DNA of 64,000 nt. Source: Rosenbergiella collisarenosi (GTDB taxonomy: Bacteria; Pseudomonadota; Gammaproteobacteria; Enterobacterales; Enterobacteriaceae). This document shows, in pieces, positions 18,140 through 27,682 of this stretch (positions are counted from its first letter, which is position 1; each line of letters begins with the position of its first letter). The DNA lies in NCBI RefSeq assembly GCF_018494085.1, contig NZ_JABBFP010000001.1:1-64000 (forward strand). The letters are read 5' to 3'. The notes under the pieces were generated by a model, which saw nothing but the letters and a program-made list of their open reading frames with translations, was not told the DNA's origin and did no database searches. The translations under genes and the position numbers were made by a program.

Positions 18140-19369
18140 CTATGGCCAACGCTTAATAACAAGCGACGTATTAATTCCCCCAAAGGCAAAGTTATTAGTT
18201 TGTAAATATTCGACATCTGCTGTTATTTCTTTACCCATGATGTAATTTAAATTACCGCACAGAGGGTCTGGATGGTGTAGGTTAAGCGTTGGCATCAGTC
18301 TCCCTGCGCGGATCATCTCAAGGCTCATCCAGGCTTCGAGGGCGCCACAAGCACCAAGGGTATGTCCGAAGTAACTCTTTAGTGATGAGATTGGCGGCTT
18401 ATCCCCAAAGATCGCGGCGGTCGCCTGACTTTCTGCGATATCGCCACGTTCGGTAGCGGTACCGTGTGCGCAGATATAGCCAATCTCAGACGGTGGGAGT
18501 CCCGCCATCGTTAAAGATTGTTCAATACAGATCTGCATCGTTGCTTGTTGTGGCTGGGTGATATGCGCAGCATCACAATTCGTCGCAAAACTTACAATTT
18601 CACCATAGATTTTGGCTCCACGAGCGAGGGCATGATCGAGACGCTCAAGAATCAGTGTCCCAGCCCCTTCGCCAATAACCAGTCCGTCACGGTTTGAGTC
18701 GAAAGGAGCCGGTGAGGTCTGCGGCGCATCATTACGTTGGCTGGTGGCGAATAGCGTATCGAAGACCGCTGCTTCTGATGGACAGAGTTCCTCCGCTCCT
18801 CCCGCAATCATGACGGTTTGATAGCCATGTCTTATGGCCTCCCAAGCATAGCCGATGGCTTGGCTCCCCGATGTACAGGCGCTAGAGGTGGGAATAACAC
18901 GCCCACGGATACCGAAAAACAACCCCGTATTAACCGCGGTAGTATGTGGCATCATTTGTACGTAGGTAGTGCCCGTAATATTGTTGGTATGCTTTTCAGT
19001 CAGCATCGTGGCAAATTCACTGACAGGACCAGTACTTCCTGTCGAAGAACCGTAAGCAATTCCCGTTTGCCCTTGGGTTAAAATCGGATCGTCTAAAAGA
19101 CCTGCTTGTTCAAGTGCCAGTTCGGTTGCTCGGGTCGATAATAACGAGACTCTCCCCATGGAGCGGATACGCTTGCGGGTATAGTGCTCGGGCAATGAAA
19201 AGTCATCGATCGGCGCACCGAGATGCGTATGAAGGCCTTGATAGATTTGCCATTCAGGCATGATACGTACGGCATTACGACCACTGCGCATCGTCGTAGC
19301 TATTTCCTGCCAGTCTTGTCCGAATGCGGTAACTCCTTTCATCCCGGTGATAACGACACGATGCGTCAT
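18140..19369 (-). CDS. apeR: aryl polyene 3-ketoacyl-ACP synthase (ApeR-type)
   Basis: A 409-residue ketosynthase of the FabF type with an intact Cys-His-His triad: C165 (SSACTSG), H302 (HGTAT) and H336 (GHTLGACG). It condenses malonyl-ACP with the growing chain. Order in the operon matches the described ape layout, where the last ketosynthase is ApeR and is thought to help initiation. Its ATG overlaps the stop of the reductase gene by four bases (ATGA), so translation is coupled. The symbol rests on order and family. Confidence 0.85.
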   Translation of the reverse strand: MTHRVVITGMKGVTAFGQDWQEIATTMRSGRNAVRIMPEWQIYQGLHTHLGAPIDDFSLPEHYTRKRIRSMGRVSLLSTRATELALEQAGLLDDPILTQGQTGIAYGSSTGSTGPVSEFATMLTEKHTNNITGTTYVQMMPHTTAVNTGLFFGIRGRVIPTSSACTSGSQAIGYAWEAIRHGYQTVMIAGGAEELCPSEAAVFDTLFATSQRNDAPQTSPAPFDSNRDGLVIGEGAGTLILERLDHALARGAKIYGEIVSFATNCDAAHITQPQQATMQICIEQSLTMAGLPPSEIGYICAHGTATERGDIAESQATAAIFGDKPPISSLKSYFGHTLGACGALEAWMSLEMIRAGRLMPTLNLHHPDPLCGNLNYIMGKEITADVEYLQTNNFAFGGINTSLVIKRWP

Positions 19370-20097
19370 AGCATGCCCCCATTGATCGAGATGACTTGTC
19401 GCGTGACATAACCCGCGAGGTCGGAAAAGAGATAGCTAACTAGCCCGGCAACCTCTTCGGCTTGTCCTAGCCGCTTCATCGGTATTTGTTGCATAATTTC
19501 ACTAACAATCGTCGCATCGTCAGGCACCATTCCGGTATCAATAAGCCCTGGCGCGACGCAGTTGACGGTAATTTTTCGCTTAGCCAGTTCGATGGCCAGC
19601 GCCTTTGTCGCACCAATAATTCCGGCTTTCGCCGCGCTATAATTGACTTGTCCTCTATTTCCCATTATTCCAGAAACAGACGATAAGGTGACAATTCTTC
19701 CCCCCTTACGGGCGGCAATCATACTCATCAGACAGGGGTGGATGACGTTATAAAAGCTATCTAAATTGGTCGATAAGACACTATCCCAATCCTCTTCGCT
19801 TAAGGCTGGAAAAGCTGCGTCACGCGTAATCCCCGCATTGTTAACGATGCCATAGAGTGGGCCATATTCATCTATATAGGTTTCTAACACTTCGCGACAC
19901 TCATCCCGTTGACTAATATCAAATTGAATGAGTGTTGCAGTACCTCCTGCCTGCTGAATAGTCTCTAGGGTCTCTTCAGCGCCGCGTTTATCAGAATGGT
20001 AATGAACCAGTACATGAAAGTTATCTTGCGCCAATTTGCAGGCAATCGCCTGACCAATGCCTTTACTGGCACCGGTCACTAAGACTTGCTGTGTCAT
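19366..20097 (-). CDS. apeQ: aryl polyene 3-ketoacyl-ACP reductase (ApeQ, FabG-type)
   Basis: A short-chain dehydrogenase of 243 residues with the NADPH motif GASKGIG (9-15), NNAG (86-89), the catalytic Ser near 140 and Y153-x3-K157. It reduces the 3-keto group formed in each extension round. It is highly similar in layout to FabG and lies between the dehydratase and ketosynthase genes, overlapping both by four bases. Confidence 0.9.
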   Translation of the reverse strand: MTQQVLVTGASKGIGQAIACKLAQDNFHVLVHYHSDKRGAEETLETIQQAGGTATLIQFDISQRDECREVLETYIDEYGPLYGIVNNAGITRDAAFPALSEEDWDSVLSTNLDSFYNVIHPCLMSMIAARKGGRIVTLSSVSGIMGNRGQVNYSAAKAGIIGATKALAIELAKRKITVNCVAPGLIDTGMVPDDATIVSEIMQQIPMKRLGQAEEVAGLVSYLFSDLAGYVTRQVISINGGML

Positions 20098-20570
20098 TGT
20101 GTTGTCTCTTCCTTAAAAAAATAGGCCAACTCATTATCGTTAGGTTGGTAGGTGTTAATACGCCCTTGTGCGACGCAGACGCCCTCAATAACGATATCGG
20201 CATCAAAACTCGCCATACGCCCATCTTGCATCAGCAAGGAGATTTGTATGTCTAGACAGTCGCCTAGATTAAAAAATGGGTGAGTCGTCGTAAGATTTCT
20301 CGCACCGAGGATCATTCCGAGAGCCGGCGCGCAGCCCTCGCGCTGCTGGGTATGCCACCCGTTCCAGACGCCTACCGTTTGAGCCATAAGTTCGAGGGCA
20401 TACCATCCTGGTAGAGTCTTCTCCGGCGTGATGAACGGTGCTAATACACCTTGCAGGCTGACCCTGCTACGACAGGTTGCTTGCTCTGCGGACACGGCAA
20501 CCACCTCTTCGAGTAAGATCATCGGTGCGCGATGAGGCAGATAGGCCCCGGGAGAAGAAAAGGGTGTCAT
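20094..20570 (-). CDS. apeP: aryl polyene dehydratase (ApeP family)
   Basis: Hot-dog fold 3-hydroxyacyl-ACP dehydratase of 158 residues. The catalytic His is H13 in LPHRAP and the acidic partner is E60 in LPGWYALELMAQ, an arrangement like FabA/FabZ. In characterised aryl polyene systems ApeP works with the smaller ApeI to dehydrate the intermediates. Start: the ATG at 20570 shares ATGA with the ketosynthase stop; an upstream in-frame ATG (20594) lies inside that gene and is less likely. Confidence 0.85.
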   Translation of the reverse strand: MTPFSSPGAYLPHRAPMILLEEVVAVSAEQATCRSRVSLQGVLAPFITPEKTLPGWYALELMAQTVGVWNGWHTQQREGCAPALGMILGARNLTTTHPFFNLGDCLDIQISLLMQDGRMASFDADIVIEGVCVAQGRINTYQPNDNELAYFFKEETTQ

Positions 20571-21736
20571 GATACGGTTCCTATAATGAGACAAGTATTG
20601 TTACCGCCAAATGCGAAGGAGGTCGATAACAGCCTTGGCTGATTGAGGGGCTGACTGTTAAGAAGTAACCCGCAGGGTGTTAGCGTTTTATCTTGCGGGC
20701 AGTCCGTAAAGTCTTGATAAGGTAACGGGAGGTTACGTTCCAAGATTAATGCACAGAGGTTAGCTTCAATAATACTGGCAGACCCCAACGTATGGCCAGT
20801 AAGGTGCTTGGTCGAGCTACACGGCACAGTTTCCCCGAAAATATGCTGGATGACCGAGGACTCTACCTCATCATTGAGCGGGGTCGCTGTCCCATGTAGG
20901 TTGATATAACCGATATCTTGCGGGTCTAGTTTTGCGGCAGTCAGTGCCTGATTAATCGCCACCCCAGCACCTTTTCCTTCCGGGTGCGGGGCGGAGATAT
21001 GGTAGGCATCTGTCGACTCGCCAAACCCGAGTAAGGCTATATTTCCGGGCTGACGGGTAAGGAGCATCAGTCCGGCGCCTTCACCGATAGTGATGCCTTG
21101 TCGAGACTCGGCAAATGGCTGGCAACGTTGTTTAGAGAGCGAAGCCAAGCTATCGAAACCATTAATCGGCATGCGACTTAGCGAGTCGGCTCCCCCAACA
21201 ATTGCGGCATCTACTAGCCCTGCGTTGATTAAGCGTGCACCACTGATGATTGCTCGCCCGCTCGATGAGCACGCGGTGGAAATCGTATAGGCAGGGCCTT
21301 GCGTACCAAGATATTGACTCAGAAAACGTGCTGGATCGCCAAGTTCTTGCTGGGCGTAGTGCCAATGCTGATTATCTTTATTCTGGTGGCAATCATTCAG
21401 ATAGCGGTCTCCCTCATCCAAACCAGAGGTACTCGTGCCTAGGATAACGGCAATGCGCGAGGACGGATATGTCGCGAGGATATCTGTAACCTGAGGCTTT
21501 ATCTGTGCCAGTGCCGCAAGCAGTAAGCGATTATTACGCGATTGGTGGGCGACGAGTTGCGGCGGTATTGTGGGTAATTCGCCTGTGACGGTTCCCACGA
21601 CGAGGGGTGACTTATCGGTTAACCATTGCGTACTCACTGTCATCCCGGGGGCATGAGCCATAGAGAGATTATGCGCAATGTCGTCCAAGTTATTGCCTAG
21701 TGCATTAACCATGCCGTATGCAGAGATAAAGATCAT
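20567..21736 (-). CDS. apeO: aryl polyene ketosynthase (ApeO-type)
   Basis: A 389-residue beta-ketoacyl-ACP synthase with triad C156 (STACSSSG), H281 (HGTAT) and H315 (GHTLG). In studied systems ApeO pairs with the chain-length-factor-like ApeC as the extending heterodimer. It is separated by one base from the preceding lipoprotein gene and overlaps the dehydratase gene by ATGA. Confidence 0.87.
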   Translation of the reverse strand: MIFISAYGMVNALGNNLDDIAHNLSMAHAPGMTVSTQWLTDKSPLVVGTVTGELPTIPPQLVAHQSRNNRLLLAALAQIKPQVTDILATYPSSRIAVILGTSTSGLDEGDRYLNDCHQNKDNQHWHYAQQELGDPARFLSQYLGTQGPAYTISTACSSSGRAIISGARLINAGLVDAAIVGGADSLSRMPINGFDSLASLSKQRCQPFAESRQGITIGEGAGLMLLTRQPGNIALLGFGESTDAYHISAPHPEGKGAGVAINQALTAAKLDPQDIGYINLHGTATPLNDEVESSVIQHIFGETVPCSSTKHLTGHTLGSASIIEANLCALILERNLPLPYQDFTDCPQDKTLTPCGLLLNSQPLNQPRLLSTSFAFGGNNTCLIIGTVS

Positions 21737-21737
21737 A

Positions 21738-22310
21738 TTATTTATCTAAATAATTGATGGAAATTTGATAGTGAAATGCACGTTGCTCAAGACTGATAGG
21801 TAAACGTTGTGCATCGAATTGTTGATAGTGGACTTCCATAATTACCTGTCCCTTACTATCGGTCAGTTGTCGAGTATTTTCTACATCACGCAGCCGCCAG
21901 CCAGTAGGCAGGTTTGATTGCCAACGGGATACCGGGTAGAAACTGAGCATGACATCGGCGAGCACTTGGCTTGCAGGAGGAAGATGGGGCACGACTATCG
22001 ACTGTTCGGTATGAATTCCCTTGTCATCATAGGTCAACATAAATAAGCGTATGCCAACCGGAGATAACCCCACCAACCGCAACTGCTGCTGATTCGCATC
22101 AAGCATGATCACCAGCGATTGCTGTTGGCCATTAAAACGTCCGGTTAGCATCTGTTGTGAGCGAATAGGCGTGTCGAGTGACGGGCGCGGCAGCGTCACT
22201 TTCGTGCCGGGCTTTAACCATGCGGTAGGTTGCGCGACTTGGGGTGTCTGGTGTTGGCAACCACCGAGTAGCAATAGCAAGCACAAACCAAATATATGCC
22301 TTAGTTTCAT
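21738..22310 (-). CDS. apeN: aryl polyene lipoprotein (DUF3261-like, ApeN-type)
   Basis: A 190-residue lipoprotein. The signal peptide ends in LLLLLGGC, giving a lipid-modified Cys followed by Gln, which suggests an outer-membrane location. The rest is beta-rich without enzymatic motifs. In aryl polyene clusters such a DUF3261 protein accompanies the LolA-like protein and the RND-type exporter, so it probably receives the lipid-linked polyene at the outer membrane in a LolB-like role; that role is inference. Start: ATG at 22310 overlaps the exporter stop as ATGA. Confidence 0.8.
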   Translation of the reverse strand: MKLRHIFGLCLLLLLGGCQHQTPQVAQPTAWLKPGTKVTLPRPSLDTPIRSQQMLTGRFNGQQQSLVIMLDANQQQLRLVGLSPVGIRLFMLTYDDKGIHTEQSIVVPHLPPASQVLADVMLSFYPVSRWQSNLPTGWRLRDVENTRQLTDSKGQVIMEVHYQQFDAQRLPISLEQRAFHYQISINYLDK

Positions 22311-24613
22311 GATTTTTTCCTTTTGCGGCGAGAGGGCATTGCCAGAGGGGATAATAGCCAAGCGACAAGGATGCCGCTGCATAATACGGTCCCAAAACTA
22401 CTAATGGCTTGCGTGGAGCTAAAGAGTAGCATCCCCAAGGTCAGCAGCGTCGTGACCAGTGCTAGTGTGATCGCTTGCAAGGAGATTACGGGTGTACCAC
22501 GAGGATTACCGAAGAACAGGGTATAATTGATCCCAATACCGAGTACAAGATTCAGGGCGAGTATCGAGAATAGCGTGATAGGTTCTCCACGTAACGCCAG
22601 CGAGGCTAATCCACAGGTTAAAGAAAGAATAGAGGGCACTAAGGTCGTAAGCCCCTGTTTCCATCCTTGTCTAACCATCGCGCTGATGGCAATAACGATA
22701 AGCGCTACGATAATTAATCCAGAAATTAACTGCCGGTAGTGGCTGAATAAATCGTCGAAGCTTGCCTTCCTGTCTATCCAGACAATACCTGGTAACTGCG
22801 CGGCAATCGCGCTCATCTTCTGACTATCGATGACGCCAGAAACTGGCACTAAACTGGCTGTTGTCCCGTCTTTGAGTTGAAACCACAAGAGTCGCCATCC
22901 TTCACTTACCGGGCTATTCAACCATTCGTCCGGAGTGAGGGGCAGTAGAGAGGTATCGACTTGTGCGTCGCTAATTCCTATCGCTTTTAAGCGCTGTTCG
23001 ATAAGCGGTGCGGCCTGTTTTATCAGTTGTTGATCCTTCGTTTGCTGCGCTAATGCATTGAGGGGTAATGCTCGCCACTGTCCTAATAGCCGCTGGTGCT
23101 GCGCTTGACGTAGAGCCGGGCGTAGCGCTGCTAACCTGTTGAGCATTATTTCTGGTGTTGCGCCATACACGACAAACCACTTCTGATCGCTCGACTGTTG
23201 GGTCATCGCAGCCATTGCTTTTTCTTGTGCAACGAGCGATGGCGGCAAGGTCTGTAACTGCGAAATATCGTCATCGACACGCAGCTGCGTTAATCCGATC
23301 GCCGAGAAGAGGGTTAGGGCGGTGGGGATACCGTAGCGTACCCACCGATTATGACGCCATAGTGTTATCCACTGGAGAAACCGAGTACTAAAGGGGAGGG
23401 TATGGGTCGGTAATCCGCGACTGAGCCAAGGATGCCAACAATAAACGGTTAGACACGATGCACTCAACCCGGCAATCGAAAAAGCCGCCATTTGCTGGAT
23501 ACCAGGAAAGGGAGCCAGTAGCATAATGCCATAGGCAATTACCGTCGTTGTTACCGCTAAAAGGAGTGTTCGACCTACTTTGGTGAGACTCTGCCAAGGC
23601 GTACTTTCCCTACCGAATACGCGGCGCTCGCACAAATAATAGAGGGAGTAATCTGCAGAAATCCCGATAATGCTCATACTCATCACTACAGTCATCAGAT
23701 GTATTTCGTGCCAGATGGTGAGTACCACGACACCTCCCGCAAGGGCACCGATACTAATCGAGAGAACGGTTATAAATAACGGGCGAAGCGAACGGAATAT
23801 CCAGAGGATCAGTAAGACCAGTCCAACGAGGGTCGTCGTTCCTAGGTGCTGCATATCCGACTTTGCTTGTTCGCTAGCATGGTCGCTATAAAATAACGTG
23901 CCACGCGTCAGTATTTTTGCCGAGGGGTTCTGTTTAATAAAATCTGCCGTGATACGGTTAATGTCTTCGACTAACCGATGATTTTCCGCCATGCCCCCTT
24001 GCGAACCGCCAATTTCACCATGTAAGAAGTACCATCTTTTCCCCTGAGCATCGCGAGCCGTTAACCATCCATCGCTGAGGGTCAGCGCGCTTCCAGCTTC
24101 CGCCAAATTAAGCTGGGCGCCGCGTATCAACATCAACGGGTCGTGACGAAGCTCTTGCCCGCTTACGCCAGAAAAGGTGCTATAGAGTTGGCTTAGTACC
24201 CACTGCACTTGCCGTTCACCGCCATTGGCTAAGCGTTGGCGGGTCAGTTCGTCAATATTACTATTTCGATATTTGACGAAAAAACCTCCCCATTGTTGCT
24301 GCTGGGCCGCAGTCATGGGCCCTTGTAAGCTGGCCAATTCCGGGATCTGTCGTAAGGTGACTAACCAGTTGTTCGCGAGGGGACGGTGGTGCGTATCTTC
24401 CCCAGCGATCATCCACACGACCTGGCGATCGAGACGATCGGTGAACGCCTGATAAATTTCCGCAGGGAGGTGCTGGCTAATGTTTACCGGGAGTAAGCTT
24501 AATACACTGTTATTGAGCCGACTTTCCGGGAGCAGTTTCCCCAGCGCGACGAGGAGTAGGAGGCATATCGCCAACCAATAACCGCCAAGATAACGAGGAT
24601 TAGTGAGACTCAA
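22307..24613 (-). CDS. apeM: MMPL/RND-type exporter (ApeM-type)
   Basis: A 768-residue inner-membrane protein of the MMPL family. One N-terminal membrane segment, a large periplasmic domain, five segments around 260-400, a second periplasmic domain and five C-terminal segments give the duplicated RND layout. The conserved SADYSLYYLCERR and GIGINYTLFF segments lie in the helix-4 equivalents. It should extract or flip the lipid-linked aryl polyene toward the periplasm. The frame opens with TTG at 24613, preceded by AGG and overlapping the LolA-like gene by 14 bases; no better ATG lies upstream. The C-terminus is basic (RRKRKKS). Confidence 0.85.
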   Translation of the reverse strand: MSLTNPRYLGGYWLAICLLLLVALGKLLPESRLNNSVLSLLPVNISQHLPAEIYQAFTDRLDRQVVWMIAGEDTHHRPLANNWLVTLRQIPELASLQGPMTAAQQQQWGGFFVKYRNSNIDELTRQRLANGGERQVQWVLSQLYSTFSGVSGQELRHDPLMLIRGAQLNLAEAGSALTLSDGWLTARDAQGKRWYFLHGEIGGSQGGMAENHRLVEDINRITADFIKQNPSAKILTRGTLFYSDHASEQAKSDMQHLGTTTLVGLVLLILWIFRSLRPLFITVLSISIGALAGGVVVLTIWHEIHLMTVVMSMSIIGISADYSLYYLCERRVFGRESTPWQSLTKVGRTLLLAVTTTVIAYGIMLLAPFPGIQQMAAFSIAGLSASCLTVYCWHPWLSRGLPTHTLPFSTRFLQWITLWRHNRWVRYGIPTALTLFSAIGLTQLRVDDDISQLQTLPPSLVAQEKAMAAMTQQSSDQKWFVVYGATPEIMLNRLAALRPALRQAQHQRLLGQWRALPLNALAQQTKDQQLIKQAAPLIEQRLKAIGISDAQVDTSLLPLTPDEWLNSPVSEGWRLLWFQLKDGTTASLVPVSGVIDSQKMSAIAAQLPGIVWIDRKASFDDLFSHYRQLISGLIIVALIVIAISAMVRQGWKQGLTTLVPSILSLTCGLASLALRGEPITLFSILALNLVLGIGINYTLFFGNPRGTPVISLQAITLALVTTLLTLGMLLFSSTQAISSFGTVLCSGILVAWLLSPLAMPSRRKRKKS

Positions 24614-25217
24614 AGTTAGCCTGCTCTGTCGCGGTTAATTCTGTAGGTGTACTACGCTGTTGGCTAAAGACGAGTCGTGTTGCGTCACCCTGTTTATCCA
24701 ATAATGTCACCTGATCAATAAATTGCCCTCCTTGTAGCGTAATAGTGCTGAACAGCTTATCTAAGGGGGTGGTGGTCGGGGTTAACGAGAGCGTCCAGTG
24801 ATCCTTTTCTAACGGGGTAAAGGTGAGCGAAAAATTATTATCGAGCGTGGCACGATCAGCCGTAAACAGCGCAGTTAATAAATGATTAAACTGGAACATT
24901 TGTGGATTCGATTGCGCGGTCATCACCTGTGGCGGTTGGTCTTGCATTTGTTGCAGCATACGATCTTGCTGTAACACCAAGCGCATGGCAAAGGGTGTTG
25001 TCTGCTGCCATAACAATCCTGAGGTACGCGAGATCACCATTTCACCGCTGGAGTTCAGCGTTTGCGGCATTCCCTTAATCGTCCGTTGCTGTTCGAAATG
25101 GGCACGAACTAAGGGATGAGAGGCGAGTGTCTGTTGTACCTGCTCCACCGTCGTAGCCTTTGCAAAAGGGAACACAACGAGAAAAATTGCCGCAAGCGGC
25201 CAGCGTAAAAGAGTCAT
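24600..25217 (-). CDS. apeL: LolA-like periplasmic carrier (ApeL-type)
   Basis: A 205-residue protein with a signal peptide ending PFAKA, followed by a LolA/outer-membrane lipoprotein carrier-type domain (repeating amphipathic beta strands, SGEMVISRTSGLLWQQTTPF). It probably shuttles the hydrophobic product across the periplasm between the MMPL exporter and the outer-membrane lipoprotein. Start: ATG at 25217 overlaps the thioesterase stop as ATGA and gives a clean signal peptide; the longer frame to 25322 lies inside the thioesterase gene. Confidence 0.83.
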   Translation of the reverse strand: MTLLRWPLAAIFLVVFPFAKATTVEQVQQTLASHPLVRAHFEQQRTIKGMPQTLNSSGEMVISRTSGLLWQQTTPFAMRLVLQQDRMLQQMQDQPPQVMTAQSNPQMFQFNHLLTALFTADRATLDNNFSLTFTPLEKDHWTLSLTPTTTPLDKLFSTITLQGGQFIDQVTLLDKQGDATRLVFSQQRSTPTELTATEQANFESH

Positions 25218-25636
25218 GGCGTTACTCCAAGGCATTTGAAGAGGATAGCGGGACTCACATAACAAAGCGCTTTCGTATGCATGTCCACGGCGACCTGAAT
25301 GGTATAGGCGCTCGTCGTACACTTGCCTGTCTCACTATCGAAAATCTTATAGTTTATTTTTAACCTGTTTTCATACTCTTCGAGCTCGGCGTGTACGATG
25401 AAGGCCTGCTCAAAGGTTAGAGGATGGCGATATTTGATCCGCGAGTCGACCACTGGCCAAGCATAGCCACTGTCGCGCATTTGCTGATAGCCGTAGTCGA
25501 ATTGTCTGAGCAGTTTTTCCCTTGCGATTTCTAAATAACGGAAATAGTTGCCATGCCAAACTACCCCCATCATATCGACGTCGTGAAAAGCGACGGTTAG
25601 ATGAACTTGTGTGAGCAAGCGCGGGTCATTATTCAT
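25214..25636 (-). CDS. apeK: acyl-ACP/CoA thioesterase (ApeK-type)
   Basis: A hot-dog thioesterase of the 4HBT/YbgC type, 140 residues, with the signature FHDVDMMGVVWHGNYFRYLE, where the Asp and the G-V-x-x-H-x-N segment form the active site. It could release the finished polyene from ACP or proofread stalled chains. It overlaps the end of the glycosyltransferase/acyltransferase gene by eight bases. Confidence 0.87.
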   Translation of the reverse strand: MNNDPRLLTQVHLTVAFHDVDMMGVVWHGNYFRYLEIAREKLLRQFDYGYQQMRDSGYAWPVVDSRIKYRHPLTFEQAFIVHAELEEYENRLKINYKIFDSETGKCTTSAYTIQVAVDMHTKALCYVSPAILFKCLGVTP

Positions 25637-27329
25637 GCGTAGTCTCCTTGGGATCGGTGGTAGGGAGATGCCAAAAGTCGAAAAAATTAAACCACTCTAA
25701 GGGCGCAAGCAGAGCGTAATGTTCGAGACGCTGTGCGTATTGGTCGACATAGTGTTGTAGCGCCTGTTCGCGTTGGCCGCGTGGTAACTCGATTTTATTG
25801 GCCAGCAGCTCTGCAAAGATGGTTAAGGTGTTATGCCGATGAATCGCAAACAGAGTAATAACGGGACAGCCTAATGCGGCGGTAAGAATAAAAGGCCCTT
25901 GCGGGAACGGCGCAGGGCGACCTAAGAACGGGCTCCACAGTACCCGAGGTTGACCTTGGCGATGGGGACTCACAGCAATTCTATCTCCGACGATCGCGAC
26001 CCAGTCGCCTTGGGCGATTTTCTCGTCGATTAACATCGCCGTATCAGGCCCCATATCGGTAACCGGTAATAGATTGACCGCGGAGTTCGGCGCTACACTA
26101 TCCATAATTTTTTTGAAATTTTGCGCGTGTTCATGGAAGACGATGGCATGAATAGTATGGCTACTGGCATGATTAGCTAAGGCTCGGCATGCCTCGATAT
26201 TGCCGAGATGCGAGGCGAGGATAATGATCCCGCGATGGCGAAACTGTTCGAGACAGGCCTCACTGTTCTCAGCAAATATAATGTCGCGACCGAGCTGTTG
26301 TTCACCGCGCCAACACGCAATCCTTTCAAGGATCGTTTTCCCAAACATCATAAAATGCCGAAAAGGCGTTAATTTTTCATAAGCTTGAGTGTGCTTGTCT
26401 TTTAAGCGTTGTTCAACGTTGAAAATCCACTCTTTAGAGGCACGTCTCGCTTGATGCGCGCAAAGGAAGTAACAGCCGATAATGGGGTAGAGCAATGCTT
26501 CACTACAGCGTCTACCTAAGAGTTTATGGATAAATAAGATGCTCTTCATTCCCCACTTTCCCCGTAATTCTGGCGTCTTTGCCCAATGACTTTTATGGCG
26601 TTTAATCAACGATGGGATGCGTACCAACATGCCAAAGAAGAGTTGGGTATGCATCCACGATATGCGCAGGTTATCGCGCAGGGCATCGAAATGAGAGATA
26701 CCATTTTCGGGGTAAGTGACATGAGTCGGAATGAAATAGCTATCATGGCCCAGCCAGTAAAGTCTGACCATTATTTCAGTATCAAAATCCATACGACGGC
26801 CAGGTTCTTTTTTCGCACAGACTCTTAGGACGGGGTTAATCGGATAGACTCTAAACCCACACATACTGTCTTTTATCGAGAACGAAAGTGTTTCGACCCA
26901 CACCCAGAAATGGGTAATCCATCGTCCGTATAAGCGAGCTTTTGGAATAGAGCTGTCATAAATCGGTTGTCCTGAGATCACGCTATCAGGATGCTGGTCC
27001 GCGAGTGCGAGAAAGGCTGGAATATCTTCAAGGGTATGTTGGCCATCGGCATCTACTTGAATTACATGGCTAAACCCCAGTTGAGCCGCATAACGAATAC
27101 CTGCGATGACGGCGACGCCTTTGCCTGAGTTCTGCTCCAGGCGTATCACCTCGACCCAAGGGGTCTGAGCGGTAATCAACGCGATCTGCTGTTGCGTTGC
27201 CGTGTCACTACCGTCGTCGACTACAATACAAGGGAGCTGTAACGGAGCCAGACGAGTGATGACGCTGGCCAAGAGCGCACCGTGATTGTAGCAGGGGATA
27301 AGTAGGCAAGGTCTTAGCCGATAGGACAT
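25629..27329 (-). CDS. apeJ: glycosyltransferase-acyltransferase fusion (ApeJ-type)
   Basis: A 566-residue two-domain protein. Residues about 5-240 are a GT2 glycosyltransferase (PCYNHG, DDGSD 38-42, DADGQH 93-98, and an acidic FDTEI site). Residues about 310-550 are an LpxL-like lysophospholipid acyltransferase with the HLGNIE motif (374-379). The fusion suggests that one enzyme both adds a sugar to the lipid anchor and transfers the polyenoyl or a fatty acyl chain. No signal peptide; likely on the inner face of the cytoplasmic membrane. It overlaps the neighbours on both sides. Confidence 0.86.
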   Translation of the reverse strand: MSYRLRPCLLIPCYNHGALLASVITRLAPLQLPCIVVDDGSDTATQQQIALITAQTPWVEVIRLEQNSGKGVAVIAGIRYAAQLGFSHVIQVDADGQHTLEDIPAFLALADQHPDSVISGQPIYDSSIPKARLYGRWITHFWVWVETLSFSIKDSMCGFRVYPINPVLRVCAKKEPGRRMDFDTEIMVRLYWLGHDSYFIPTHVTYPENGISHFDALRDNLRISWMHTQLFFGMLVRIPSLIKRHKSHWAKTPELRGKWGMKSILFIHKLLGRRCSEALLYPIIGCYFLCAHQARRASKEWIFNVEQRLKDKHTQAYEKLTPFRHFMMFGKTILERIACWRGEQQLGRDIIFAENSEACLEQFRHRGIIILASHLGNIEACRALANHASSHTIHAIVFHEHAQNFKKIMDSVAPNSAVNLLPVTDMGPDTAMLIDEKIAQGDWVAIVGDRIAVSPHRQGQPRVLWSPFLGRPAPFPQGPFILTAALGCPVITLFAIHRHNTLTIFAELLANKIELPRGQREQALQHYVDQYAQRLEHYALLAPLEWFNFFDFWHLPTTDPKETTHE

Positions 27330-27682
27330 AAGCGGATTTTTCCTTGGCTGATCGATTGGCGCTCTGCCTCGTCCTGCTGACGATAGTGCTCGAAGTGAAA
27401 CGTCAAGAGGTGACTGTCAACGTGCCAATGCAGGGATAACTGAACACGAGTATCCGGCAGTAATGGCTTCTGGAATTTCACCTGTACCAGACTACTAAAC
27501 TGATAGCCCACGGTTAAATAGTGCATGGCGTAGTGCATAACCCAGTCTATCTGCGCTACGGCGGGCAGAATGGGTTGAATAGGGAAGTGACCGTCAAACC
27601 AGGGTAGCTGGCCGTCAACCTCAAGGATCAACACCACCTTTTCGCTAGTGGTTGCTACGACGAGGGGGTTAATGGGTTTCAA
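27314..27682 (-). CDS. apeI: aryl polyene dehydratase (ApeI family)
   Basis: A hot-dog dehydratase of 122 residues with the FabZ-like active site WFDGHFP (His32) followed by PILPAVAQ. ApeI-type enzymes dehydrate the 3-hydroxyacyl intermediates together with ApeP. The start chosen is TTG at 27682: it has CAGGAG seven bases upstream and begins just before the hotdog domain, overlapping the ligase stop by 14 bases. The alternative ATG at 27730 would overlap the ligase by 62 bases and lacks a Shine-Dalgarno. Confidence 0.83.
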   Translation of the reverse strand: MKPINPLVVATTSEKVVLILEVDGQLPWFDGHFPIQPILPAVAQIDWVMHYAMHYLTVGYQFSSLVQVKFQKPLLPDTRVQLSLHWHVDSHLLTFHFEHYRQQDEAERQSISQGKIRLCPIG

